From Stratiolaelaps scimitus (lineage: Eukaryota > Arthropoda > Arachnida > Mesostigmata > Laelapidae), in the NCBI GenBank assembly GCA_019614645.1, contig JABWDB010000008.1:10106001-10170000 (forward strand): a stretch of DNA of 64,000 nt. Reading direction: 5' to 3'. Below are positions 22,390 through 33,843 of this stretch, piece by piece (within the stretch, counting starts at the first letter, position 1; every line of letters begins with the position of its first letter). A program made the position numbers and the translations under genes. The notes beneath the pieces are model-generated. The model saw only the letters and a program-made list of their open reading frames with translations, searched no databases and was not told where the DNA came from.

Positions 22390-25030
22390 CACGCTGAATA
22401 TCTAGTTTACAATATGGACTTCAGAAAAGCTGACTAATAAAAAACCAGGCGCACCTTTACCAATGAGTTCTGCACATGTGACGCCTTCAGCTAGCTATAG
22501 ACCGGGTGCCACGTCTCGAAGTAGTCACATTGCATTCGTACTGTCGGAGTGTGTCTGGTGCGTCACACGTCAGAGGTTGAGTACAAATGTACAATGCTAT
22601 AGCGTCAGCCATTTGTTGGCTGGTTGGTTTACCAATACGGAAGGTTCTCCTCTCGTTTTAGGATCACCACCAACGATACGAATGCTTCTAATAACTTACG
22701 CACGTTGTTGAACGAAATTGCTTTGTCTACCACGAATGCATAGTGTCGATTATGATAGCCGGTGGTGATTGGATGATCATGTGTTACTTTCGAATACATT
22801 AGATATTTCCTTCTCCTGTGCACTAATTCGTCCGGCCCCAAAGTTCTCATTGGCCAACTCTACACTCGTCAAGTGACTGATGAAATTCCTACCTTCCTGC
22901 CGAGGTCCCTCCATGCTGTCCCCTAGTTTGAGCCGCTCTTTCTGCTGTCAGCCCTATTGCCCTCAGCATCGTTTGGCTGAGATGACCTTGTTGTGTGAGT
23001 CGCCTCTGGCACTTTGGTGGCCATCACCCGACGTCAAACCAAAGGGCGGACCAAGGGGTTCTTTTCTTCGGTTGACTTCCTTCTCCCTTTTGGCTTCTAG
23101 GCTAAACGGCTCTGACCAGCTTTACATTATGGTTAGCCCGTTGTCGATTCTCATGGCTGTTGCCTCCTTCAATTCACTCAGCGTGGTCAATGCAGAACGT
23201 GCAAAAGCTATGCCTAAACCCATTAAATCAGCTAGGAGCTGAAGAAAGGTGTTGAGTGAAGTTATTATTTAAAGTAGATAGGCAACTCGCGACATCTTAG
23301 AACAACGATCCCGGAAATCGAATGAAGTGGATTTAAGATAGTGGTAATGACGGTGACAACGATTATATCGTTGGTAGCAATCTTCAATGTCTATGCTTCA
23401 ATGCTTATGCTGGCGGAATCTTGAAGTCCTTGCGAGGTTGTCTGCGATTGGGGATTGATTCTCGCTCTCTCTCTCACCGATATAGCAATTTCTATAAGCG
23501 TTATTCGTCACTGAATGTGAACGGGTTCACGTTACGCACGTTGCGTGCCATGACCTTGAAGGTCGATAGTCGTAAACTCACATTTTGAAAGACACAACAA
23601 AGAAGCGTTGCATTGAGTAGAAAAATGATCATGAGCCGAATTTTCTGTTCCTTAGGTATTTTTTCATCATAAGATAGGTTGGAAACGGGTTTATCAATGC
23701 AAATCGTAACCCCTTAAATATTCTCGCTTCGGTATGAGTTCTGAGGATTGGAGAAACAAAGCGAGACTATAGCATGAGAAATTATTGAGGCTAATTCTTG
23801 AAATTAGCAAATCTAAAGACAATGAAGCTCCCGTGATTAACCAGCATATGATGAAAGGAATAGAAAACACCAAAGGCGTCCTGTGGATTCAGCTACCAAG
23901 CAACGCTTTGCCTAACAGTTTGCTTTCGGAAGCTTCTCGTTCGAGCTGAGTAGGGTCTGCTGAGCTCAGAGGCGATATGGCGAGGGAATAATAATTTGGC
24001 AGCTTTCCAATGATTTATTTAGATCGAATCGATTCGAATTACCACCTCACTTCGTGAGCAAAATGACTGGAGTATTGAGCGACAATGTCAGATCATGCGG
24101 CGAATTTAAGTCAGTCGAGAAAACGGGCCAGTTGTGGACTTTGTTTAGTCACTATTTTTTGGCTCAAGACCATCAAGTGTGTTGGAACCCCGACGGCGTA
24201 CGCTCCTTTGTGCGAAACTGTCTATTTTTATGACGTGCCGCTAGGTGAATTTCGTATGCGAAAGTAGAAGTCGTTTGAGCAATATGTGCTTGTGTGTGTG
24301 TGTTGTAAACGACCTGACAGTAGGCTTGACATCCGCCAAGTTCGCGGTCCGCCTAAATTGCGGCCAAGGGTGCGGTCAACCAATTTCTTGCTTGTATCCT
24401 GTGCGATTTGTTCACTTTATAAACAAAATGTAGCTTTGATGATCAGCTTCTAGTATTTGATATTTTTCAAGAAGTTACTTTTTGGTGAATTTGTGATGGC
24501 GATGGCTACCACTTTGTGAATTATCAAGCAGGATCTATAAATTATTCTACATCCCCGACAACGCTCAGTCTCTTCCACAGCGTGGTTTTCGCGCACGTTC
24601 ATCACAATGAACGGCCACTTTAACTGTCAGTCTCATCAAGCTGTGTTCCGTCGTTGTTGTGTCAAGGTATTGAGGAGTTCGTGAAAACCGCCACAGCAAA
24701 AGGTACCGTCGCAGCCCGATTTGCCCGCTTCTGTCGAGACGGCTACACGGTGGACTGCTGAGTCGTCTGTACTCCGAAGAGAGCGTCCGTGCGAAAAAGG
24801 ACGGCGAGGGACTGTCGCCTCCGTCTGTATGTGGGGCGTAAGCGGTGTTGATGAGTGCTATTTCATTCGACAATACCAGAGAGACAGTCGTTCTAGGTTG
24901 TAAAGGCCGCCGATTTCAGCAAGATCGGTTAAGAGCCGAGCTGAATCCCCCAACTAAGCAAGAAATTGTAATGTTAGACACATCAAAGCTGGATTTCAGC
25001 TGGCTGGTTTAGGGACATCCAGAACAACTG
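22390..25030. other. Non-coding stretch, nothing recognised
   Basis: No gene or repeat family is supported. There is a short TG run near 24290-24303. Confidence 0.4.
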
Positions 25031-25186
25031 AATGAGTGAAAAGAGAACGAGAGACGAACACACCATCATGTATGGTCTGGATAGCTGTAGCAGCAGCAGC
25101 ACTGGGGAATTGGAACACAGGTGGTGGTACAAGTAATCGAGCCTCGTGTCTAAACGCAAACAGTCTCCGTGCGCGTTGGTCAGGAA

Positions 25187-25210
25187 GGGAGGCGGGCGGC
25201 GGGGAGGGGG
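25187..25210 (+). other. Predicted G-quadruplex motif
   Basis: Four G runs of 3, 3, 4 and 5 bases (25187-25189, 25194-25196, 25201-25204, 25206-25210) are separated by loops of 4, 4 and 1 bases, satisfying the standard G-quadruplex rule. It lies in the GC-rich island at 25.03-26.83 kb, which is otherwise without a supported exon. Confidence 0.7.
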
Positions 25211-25941
25211 CCAGACGAGGAAATAGAAAACAAGTTAATAATTCACATATCCTTTACTTTCACCCTTTTCCATTACGGCCGCCCGCTACTCGACACCTCT
25301 GTCGCTGCATTCAGCTCACAGCCAACTTGTTGTTCACAGCAACAAGCAACCACATCAGCAAACAGCAAAACAGAGCCAGCGTCGCGGCAGAGGCAGCAAT
25401 AACGTACAAGGATATAGCCATCAGCTTGCCGACGAACCACGGGCACACTGAGCGCAAACGAAGTAGCGAGAATGGCAGCGACAATGACAACAACAAGAAC
25501 AACAATGGCAACAACAACTAGAGTAGTAAACATCGACAACCGACGAATAAGGGACAAGACAAAGCACCTACGTCGACAACGACGAGGATGACAACGCTGA
25601 CAAGAATTCCTCTGAGCACAGGAAGGAAATATAGGGCGAGAGTAAAAGCAGGCGAGCGGGAAAGAGAGACGAGAGAGCAGCCTACCACAGGTAACAATAT
25701 ATCCTCTACCTCGTTTATCCAACCTCATATACTTAGAGTGTGTTTAGAGACGACGAGCTGAAAGGAACATACGAGCGAGCGACTCTGAGCACGTGGTTTG
25801 GACTTGTACAATGTGTTGCTGACTGTTATGTAGTCTAGAAAATGTTCAATCCATCTCGAAGGAAATGAATGACTGTTACGTATAGCACATAACGCAACAC
25901 CTCCACCCCCGTGCTGCCCCTTTGAGCTGTAGCCATCGCTC

Positions 25942-25987
25942 TACTTCCTTCTGTCTTCTGGAATAGGCCAGAAGACAGAAGGAAGTA
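25942..25987. repeat. Perfect 20-bp inverted repeat with 6-base loop
   Basis: TACTTCCTTCTGTCTTCTGG at 25942-25961 is followed by the loop AATAGG and its exact reverse complement at 25968-25987. The stem is too short for a typical animal microRNA precursor. Like the hairpin at 16686-16723 it has exactly six loop bases and no mismatches, suggesting recent origin. Confidence 0.92.
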
Positions 25988-26839
25988 AACGGGCCTTTGA
26001 GGAGGAGAGCTCTCCGTGTACACGCGCACTTAACTAGGCCAAGCAGGCACATGGGTACTCACAGGCACACATGCACACTGACGACACAATTGCAACAATG
26101 AAGGAAGTGGCTTGCGTACTGGCTGGCAGTAGATAGGCCATTCTGCTGCTTTCTCTACCGGCAGCAGGAGGGATAGCAGTAATAGTGCATCATTCAAGCG
26201 GCGTACAGATGAAGCGCCGAACGTGGTTCGGAGGCCGTTCCCCTTTGCCGGAGCCAACTGGCTTCCGAAGGTTCAACGACAACAGCGGCTTTAACGCGAA
26301 AAAACGCGATGAAGGCGGCGGCAGCAGCAGCGACTACGACTGCGGTTCGCTGCTGTGCCACTCGACATGAACACACAAACGCAGCATCAAAGGAAACAAA
26401 CTTTAAGCCCCGCTCGATTTTCCCCAGGTGGTGTCCCCCGACGCTGGGATCTATTTCCCCATTTACAGCTCCCACGCGTGGCCTAGATGAGGTGGCGCGT
26501 TGGCTGTCGACCGGGGGTGAGTTAACTTCGTATGGCTGCCGCGTGTGAACTGCCCGACAAGTGTGACATTGCCGCCCAGACCTCGCGAACCCCTGAATCT
26601 CCCCTCGTCTGCTAAAGCTTGCCATACTATATGTATGTAGTCGTAGTAATAGAAGTAGAAGTAATAGTGGTAGTAGTCACCGTCGTCGCTGTTGTCGTAG
26701 TACACGTCAGCTAGAGACTCAACAGCTGAAACAGTTAGAAAGCCTGCTGTGTGCTGAAAACTTATCTCCGTTCGCCGGGACTGACGGGAGCGAAATTGAC
26801 AGCAGCAAATCCGCGGCCGGATGTCTAAACAAAATGGTG

Positions 26840-27765
26840 TAGCTGGGGTGCTGTCGCACCCACATACGAACCAGACAGACGAACTGATGCAGGATTACCG
26901 ATATGTGTGCGGGTACCAGTTCGGCTAGCTTAGATTCGAATTGAAATCAGTTGCTGTTCCTGTCGACGAATGTGTTTGGTATCTAGGACCACCCGCTGGC
27001 TCTAGTGGAATACCCGGACTGTGTGGGTATGGCACTATTGATGCGAAGGTGCGGAAGGGCACAGGTATTTAGTTATAGGCATTGGCATGAGCCAGTTGTC
27101 CATAATGATGAGATGAGACATTTATCTGAAATGTTCGTTAGGTTTGTACACTTAGTAAACCAGGAAGGCTTGTTTTCCTATGGGGCCTTCTATGGATCTT
27201 CTAGATAGATACATATTGCACGGGCGCATAGTTAGATATTCCACTTGAAGCCACTGAACTGGAGAAATCTCGGAGAACGCCCTGAGTAATTTGGCTCAGA
27301 AAGTGGCCTAAAATGTCCCAATTGAGTTCGTTTAGCGGCCATACCCTATGTAAGATAGTAGCTGAATCATGACCTCCTCATTTGACTGGTATTCGAGATC
27401 GCTTACCACGGAAGCTTCAAAAACCTGTCAGGATTGGGTCTTGCTGGACTTATCTGTGTTTTTCTTAACCAATATGATGGCAACGTAACTCATCTCCAAT
27501 GGGAAACGTTGACTATCCTTCTCCGCTGTAACACTCAAGTCATCCTGCGAGGGTCTTACCAGCCTTAACAAGCCAGGTGTTGCTAACGCTAGAATTGGTT
27601 GGTATTAACTATGTACCAACACCGTTGAACTCGGCAAAGTCAACGTCACCTCAGAAAGGTGGTAAGAGTAACCAGCAAAATGAAGCAGTGTATCACACAA
27701 ATTCGTAGCCTATTGATGATGCTGTAGTACACTGTCTATGGCCTTCCCACTTGAGCAAAGGCAGG
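26840..27765. other. Non-coding stretch, nothing recognised
   Basis: No supported gene. A 67-codon open frame at 27005-27208 has no motif and no splice borders that I trust. Confidence 0.4.
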
Positions 27766-27768
27766 ACA

Positions 27769-28259
27769 GAACATGACAATCTACGAATAAGCGAATATAG
27801 AGTACACCACACTTGTCATGTTATACTCACGGGACCCACTAAGGACACTCAAGAAGACTCAGTATTCGTGAAATTTTATCTAAAATAATAATTGACAAGG
27901 AACGAGGCGGTCATTGGGCCATTGTTCTACGGTAGATTATGTTGAGTCTTAGGGAGATTATCTCGCTTCGACGAGGCCTGGTTCGTTGAACGCCCCGACG
28001 CTAGCGAGCTTCGAAGGGTGGTTGCACCCATACCCACAAGACGATGCCATACCGGCATCGTCTTCTACCTAAGACGCAACATAATCTGCGGCACGACAAT
28101 GGCCCAATGTCGCACCGTTCCTGGTCAATCATTATCTTGGATAAGATTTGACGAATACTGCGTCTGAGAAGTCTTCTTTAGTGCCCTTAGTGGACCACGT
28201 GACTATAACATTCAAGTGTGGTGTACTGTATATTCGCGTATTCGCGTAGATTGTACATC
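27769..28259. mobile_element. Foldback (long inverted repeat) element
   Basis: The left arm (27769-27951) and right arm (28070-28259) are reverse complements of each other over about 185 bases at roughly 85 percent identity, with a few small gaps. Matching blocks include ACAATCTACG, GTACACCACACTTG, ATTGGGCCATTGT and AGATTATGTTG. The 118-base centre contains a perfect 11-bp hairpin, AAGACGATGCC at 28038-28048 with GGCATCGTCTT at 28054-28064. No open frame of note lies inside. This is the layout of a non-autonomous foldback transposon or large MITE. Clear target-site duplications were not seen, so the outer limits are approximate. Confidence 0.75.
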
Positions 28260-28583
28260 TTCTCCGTCTGTGTTTCTGCTTCTTTCTCGTCGTCTTCTCA
28301 GAGGCAAATCACCGCGCACGCATCCACAATGTGATTTACTATGTTCTCTCTCTTGATCTCTCTCTCTCTCCTTCCCGTTGTGCTATTCTAGGTGGACGAC
28401 CTCCCTGCCCCGAGGGCAGCGGCGGAGGCGATGCAAATGTATTCATACACTGCTGCCTGCTTCGTAGCGTACAAGGCGTTCGATCAACGTTCGAGTCGAG
28501 CTGGCGGTCGGGCGGTCGTCCGGGTTCGATTGAGCCGCCCCAGGCGCAGTGAACTGCAGCCGAACCGCGCCCACACGTCTTAC

Positions 28584-28790
28584 CCCGTTGGAAGAGCGTT
28601 GTAGAAGGGCTCTCGCTACCGTTGCTGCCGCTGTAATAGCGCCCATGACGTCCCTCCGACTGAGCCGATCGAAAGTACGGGACGCAGAAACGATGGAGAC
28701 TACGACAAAGTAGAAGATGAGAAATATCGCCTTCGCCATCCTATCCTCCTGCCCGCAAATACAATCAGAATCACCATTGACAGAGGCCAC
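28584..28790 (-). CDS. Candidate first coding exon of a secreted protein
   Basis: The segment is bordered by an acceptor ending CAG at 28791-28793 (upstream TTGCTTCACACGG) and by a donor, GGG/GTAAGA, after 28584. An ATG at 28739 in strong context (A at -3, G at +4) opens 52 codons. The first 19 residues, MAKAIFLIFYFVVVSIVSA, form a textbook signal peptide with a small-residue cleavage site. The mature part has basic pairs (SRRD near residue 28) and an alanine-rich helix-like stretch, and it ends in phase 0. This resembles the first coding exon of a peptide hormone or small secreted protein, but I do not recognise the family. Further exons would lie below 28584 and were not found. Confidence 0.42.
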
Positions 28791-28799
28791 CTGCCGTGT

Positions 28800-29254
28800 G
28801 AAGCAAGTTTACTAACTAACCTCTGCTCGATCGGACCTTGTAGGTGTTTACATGGCTAGATAGCCGAAGTTGGAACAGGTCCCCGAAGATCAACTAACGG
28901 ACCAGAAGCGCGCAACAAAGATGAGGGTAGTTAATGAGATGCATTTTGTTTGTCGAGGACACCGGTCCGTTATTAATAGTATCTCTTATAAAATATACAC
29001 TGTTACAACCGCTGGACGATTGTGACTTGTTTCATTTGTTGCTCTAAGTCCATTATATTATTATTATTATTATTATTTCGTCTGGTTAGTATAGATCGAC
29101 TTAAATTTAGTCACCCAGTATTGAATGATATGACGCTCGTTACGCAACGAGACGATCATTGGTGAGAGAGAGAATTGAAAGATTGAGATATATCCTGAAC
29201 GAGGAACAAGATCAAATGCTTTGCGGCTCATACAAAGTTGCATCTAGAACTACG
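28800..29254. other. Possible upstream region of the minus-strand signal-peptide exon
   Basis: On the minus strand a TATA-like TATATTTTATAAG lies at about 29000-28985. Between it and the exon are small upstream ATGs. An ATT microsatellite spans 29056-29078. Promoter function is inferred only. Confidence 0.2.
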
Positions 29255-29396
29255 ATCTAGCAGAATTATTTATTTTGTTTCTCTAACTATTGTACATTTT
29301 AAGACGCACAATCATAATCAATATACGACACCAACATAGAACATTAAATATTTTCAACTTTCTCTAGACAGAGTTGGCATCATAACAATTGCTCGC

Positions 29397-29594
29397 TTAG
29401 TAATACGCCGGATTTCTACATACAACAGAAACACTGCCTGGCAGGATGGTGGTAGATAGCAACTGGTGATCATTACGCCCAAGTCCTGTATATGTGCCCA
29501 ACTTAGCCGATGAAAGCAGCCGATCGTAACGGGACACCGACAGAATTTCTCGGTCTTCTGGGTTGACCAGCATACCCCAAGCATCCGAGGTTAT
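29397..29594 (-). CDS. Candidate terminal exon, unknown product
   Basis: After the acceptor-like AATGTCTCTGATGCAG one minus-strand frame is open for about 65 codons to TAA at 29399-29397. AATAAA follows at 29274-29269, about 125 bases downstream. The peptide contains NPEDREILSVSRYDRLL and TYTGLGRND, where GR could mark an amidation and cleavage site of a peptide precursor. A second frame is also open across the same DNA, which weakens the case. The family is not recognised. Confidence 0.2.
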   Translation of the reverse strand: MTSDAWGMLVNPEDREILSVSRYDRLLSSAKLGTYTGLGRNDHQLLSTTILPGSVSVVCRNPAYY

Positions 29595-29668
29595 CGCTGC
29601 ATCAGAGACATTCACTTATGGACACTTACGGGAAATCAGGATAAACCTATCGCCAACTAACTCAATCT

Positions 29669-29747
29669 AAACTTTTTCGGGCTGACTCTCAGCCAACATT
29701 TAACGTCCACGGTACCGCTTTCGCATTGCTTCGTAAGACGGACCCCT
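29669..29747 (-). mobile_element. Tiny retroposon, copy C, full length with 14-bp duplication
   Basis: This 79-bp copy is flanked by a perfect 14-bp direct repeat, AACTAACTCAATCT, at 29655-29668 and 29748-29761. In element orientation it starts AGGGGTCCGTCTTACGAAG, passes through CCGTGGACGTTAAATGTTGG and ends with the hairpin GGCTGAGAGTCAGCC and a short A-rich end CCGAAAAAG. The borders match those of copy D. A unit this short with variable-length target duplications resembles retroposition of a small structured RNA. The source is unknown. Confidence 0.8.
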
Positions 29748-30434
29748 AACTAACTCAATCTGGTGTCGTCTAATTGTAGTCTCCGACCTGTATCGTGATC
29801 TGAATATGTGCACATGTTATTTTAGTCGTCTTACTGCGAATTTTTTCCATCTTTACAGTTTTGAAGTCATGAGCTTCTAGCTGTGTGTACATATTGGAGC
29901 TCGTTGGGAATTTCAAAATACGTATTTTTCTTGAGATACAGAATTGTGCTTTCATACGCCGCTACTACTTTCACCGTCCCATGGGCAGGGGTTTCCATCG
30001 GGGAGCATTAGTGCCGACAATGGAAGAGGATGCTTTCGATTATGCTATTATTTTTATCATAAAAACATAAGACGTGAGCCTCGGTTATTACTATATAATA
30101 TAAGTAGCACATTAACCACTGACCTTGGTTATATGTCCGTCCGTCAAAGCATACCACGGCTTCGTATACTTATTGCATATATATATATATATATTACGAG
30201 GCAGCATCGCTCGATACCACTTTAGCGATCGCCCATGGGATTGGCTCGTCCATTTCGTCGATGGGTTAGTATGCGTAATATTATAGAATGTGATAAGGTG
30301 TGCGGTGGGACAGACATCATCATTAGCGTTGTGATGGCAAGGGTTCGTTTCGATGCGACGGAGAGTGCAAATGTGCCGCCTGCGAATTCGCCGGCAACAC
30401 CGCTCGGTCGGTAGCCTGACCTGGACATACGAAT

Positions 30435-30734
30435 CTACACCGATCCAGCAATGGCGGCGCAGACATTAAGGGTCATGTAAATCGCGAGGTGGTAGTGGTC
30501 GGCGATGGGACACCAACTGGGCAATTTGACGCACACTTTCCTTGAAGATGATTGACCATACTCATGTTCTGTTGTATCTGCTGTTTCGAGATCGGTTGAT
30601 ATGTTACGTTTTGCCAAAACGGAGTATGTTTGATTCGTTCGTTGCCGTCGAGAGACTATTATTTTCGCGGAACAAGAATAAAAATGCAACTCCACAGAAC
30701 GGTGCATAATGGCAACGGTGGCAAGTAGTGCCAT
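30435..30734 (-). CDS. Candidate small ORF or exon, unknown product
   Basis: A true ATG at 30734 directly follows an acceptor-like AATAATTCCAG and opens 99 codons ending at TAG. Codon use and composition are protein-like, with four cysteines in the second half or near it (for example KVCVKLPSWC) and no recognised domain. It could be a coding exon, a lone small gene or chance. Nothing nearby decides. Confidence 0.18.
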   Translation of the reverse strand: MALLATVAIMHRSVELHFYSCSAKIIVSRRQRTNQTYSVLAKRNISTDLETADTTEHEYGQSSSRKVCVKLPSWCPIADHYHLAIYMTLNVCAAIAGSV

Positions 30735-31039
30735 CTGGAATTATTCATATAACATAATAGATCACACTGACTGAACACAAATAGTCTTGTATACATAAAC
30801 TAGCTCCGTCGGCTCACTGCCGATAGTTTTCATGCTAGATCTCTTTCAGCACGCCTAAGGAAGACGGTAGACAATCATTCGATCCTTCTCCCGCGATCTC
30901 ACCGTGATGCTGTATGCGCACAAAAAGCACCGCGTTGTACGGATGGAGGCGGAGGCTATCTCAGGCGGGTTTTGGTTTTGCCTTCGGATATCAAGAACAA
31001 GATGAGCAAACTCCTCTCGCACGCCTCTCGTCCTTCCGG

Positions 31040-31960
31040 AAAGAACTTACAACTGAACGAAAGAACGCCTAACGCCTGCCCGGGCGAAACAGAGTATTCC
31101 CCGAAGGTACTGCCGCAGTGGGTACTACACAGTGAGCGGGGGTCTGGAAGCTGCGACGTCTGCTATTGCAGTGAACGGCCATACCCGCACCTAACACGGA
31201 GAAGGGGTCGAACAAGCAACCGCCACTCACGTACGCGCTCCATACTGTCACACTCTCAGCGGCGGCTCAACTGAGAAGGCAGAGTGGATCCAGCAACGTA
31301 TTCAGGGTCGGCAACCGAGCGGCTAGACGTTAGACACGGCGAGCGGGGCCAGCTTTTGCTGCTATACTGTTCTGTACGGCGTTCAGGCTACACCGCATGC
31401 GCCCGTAGGGGTACGATGGATGGAATGAATAGGGGAGAGAGCGAGAGGAGAAGAGGAGAGGGAGCTGCCCGCTGTTCTTCGGCACACAGCAGAAGTAGCA
31501 GCGCATACGGGAAACAGTGGGAAAGAGAGAGAGAGAGAGAGATGGAGTCGGCGAGAAACTGGAACACGGCTGACTGTGTAATCCATTTTTTACGGGCTTA
31601 TAAACAGTTGTTCGACGACGACGACAACGGTGAAAACGGCGACGTCGACTGTGGCCCTGCGCGGAGTGGCACTGCCGTGGTGTCAGCAGCAAGTGGGGTA
31701 CGGTGAGAATGCGCTAGAGCCACGCGCACGGCTCCGGCCGACTCTCGGGGGACTCCGACGGCTGACTACGACGACGGACGCAAACGAAGGCAAGATAAGG
31801 TACAAAACAATTTTATATGTATGCACGACTGACTGCTCGATGCGCTGAGTGGAAAGACAGCCGGCCGCCTATCCCCGCCCGGAGGCGAGAGAAAGTAGCT
31901 TGCGAACGAGCCACTGAACGTGGCATGTATGTGCACAGCGCGTGAAATAGAAAGAGAGAG
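31040..31960. other. GC-rich island with GA tracts
   Basis: A GA repeat lies at 31521-31542 and another purine tract at about 31950-31975. Several frames are open on both strands, as expected for stop-poor DNA. A good donor, CGCG/GTAAGT, lies at 32174-32175, so part of the island might be a 5' UTR exon on the plus strand, but no start was fixed. Confidence 0.28.
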
Positions 31961-32199
31961 AGCGAGAGAGAGGGAGGGGGGGAATAAGGAATTTGAGTGC
32001 AACACAACCCATGAAACCACTCGACAACTGTACCGGGTTCAAGGTCAAGATATTGATGTTCATACCGAGGACGGATATAGAGAACAGGCGAGGCACGGCC
32101 GAGGAGAACACAGAAACCATAGGTTGTCTGTGGATCATGCAGTGACAAATTACACTACATTATGTTTGATCGCGGTAAGTGCATAGTTCACAATGCTTG

Positions 32200-33780
32200 T
32201 TCGCGATTGAATCAACCCTAGTAGGTCGGAAGGCGAAAACACAAACTTCGGTATGTTGGTACGCAGTATCAACGCGGTGCCCTATGAATCTCTTGTGTTT
32301 TTTATTTTTCTATCGAATAGATTGTTTTAGTGAATTGCGGGAGGGGCATGTCGTATTCAACGTTATCTGGTGAATTCGATTCGTCGAATCAGATATAGAC
32401 GAAGAGATTGGCTTTATGAGCCAGCTGTACATCAGGGTCAGTATGTCGATACTTCGAAGGCAACCTTCTGTACAAGAAAAATGAGCCTGGCCCACCACGC
32501 CTGTCATGATTTCATAGAGTTGACGCGCCTGACTTGAGCGCTTCGACGCTTGGAAGACACCGAAAGAGAAAGCCACATGACTGGATGGGGGGGTGGTTGC
32601 AAGTGGGGAGTGGTTGGCAACAGCTGCTGCGTCTAAAAAACAAACTGGCAATACACATATCTCTATGGCAAAGTCAGCACCCTGCCGATCTGTCAAGTTA
32701 GCCGAGCTGTTCCACTGCTTTGATGAACTACAAAAAAAGGGGGACCCCGCCAAGAGGATCTTTGACGTAGAGCCAGGTTTACAAGGATGACAAAATTAGT
32801 GTTGCGAATAACGAAATGAGGCCACCGAAGTGTGCAATCGTGATATAATTAGAATCCTTAGCACGAACCACTGCAGCCTATGATGATGGAAAAGGGGTGA
32901 GCTGTATAATGTATTAGCATAATAAATAGTAAGATATAAAAATGTGCTCTCGCAACCTTAATTTACAACCCGCACGTAACAAATGGACAAATGCAGGACT
33001 GCCCCAGCAGCAACATCATAACTAAAAGGAATATAGTGGCTTTTTGAAAATCGCAACTGTTATCTCTAAGACACAATTAGGCGTTTGTCGCTTTCTGGGG
33101 CGCACACGAGATTGTCGTATGTTATACACAGGGATAATGCCTAAAGGGTGTTCACTGAAGTGAACTCCGTCGAACCATATCGGTATGCATCTAGTCAATA
33201 CACAAACGGGCCCAAGACCATGACCCAAGGTCCTAAGGAACTACCTAAACTAGGTTCATTTTGATGCAAACATTTAATCCACGTCTCATGGCACCAATGA
33301 TGATTGCTTAATCCGTTTGGCCGAATATTTACTCTCCATTTCATGGTCATATTTTGAAGGTACGGCTTATAGGTTTATTGGCCAATTAAAGGAATTAGGG
33401 ACAGAATTAAGTTACAGATAGAGAATCTAAGTTACAGATATGATGAAACTAAGCACTGCAGGGGGCCAATAACGACTATTGTTGACCCTCATAACAATGT
33501 TTGTTCTTTGTACTGATTAACTTTAGGAGTAGTTCACTCTTTGCTGGCGGCCAGATATCGTGTAATAGAGCTAATATATAGTATAAACATGTCTATGTGT
33601 AGGTACATGCGGGCGGTTATGTCGTTTGTTATCATGGAGACCCTCTTCCATCGAAGGACAGCTAAGCTCATTCGTCATACTTTTGGTAATTAGATGAAGA
33701 AGTTAGGTCGTTCACCGAGTATCGATTTGATATTCAACGTACGTATATTACTAGTGCTTAGCCTCTGCCATAGTCGAGCT
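32200..33780. other. Non-coding stretch with a short local duplication
   Basis: TAAGTTACAGATA occurs twice between about 33408 and 33440. No gene is supported. Confidence 0.4.
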
Positions 33781-33805
33781 TTGTTAATATTTACATACAC
33801 ACGAA

Positions 33806-33843
33806 GAGGCGGCGGCGGCGGCAGCAGCAGCAGCAGCAGCTGC
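33806..33843. repeat. GGC/GCA trinucleotide repeat
   Basis: About five GGC units followed by about seven GCA units. On the minus strand it would encode 13 alanines inside a 135-codon ATG frame (34191-33784) that has no other recognisable feature. I do not call that frame a gene. Confidence 0.85.

Noticed and set aside
29669..29747. Hammerhead or other known ribozyme in the tiny retroposon
   Set aside because: The CTGATGA core and partner GAAA context are not present; no known ribozyme pattern could be matched by eye.
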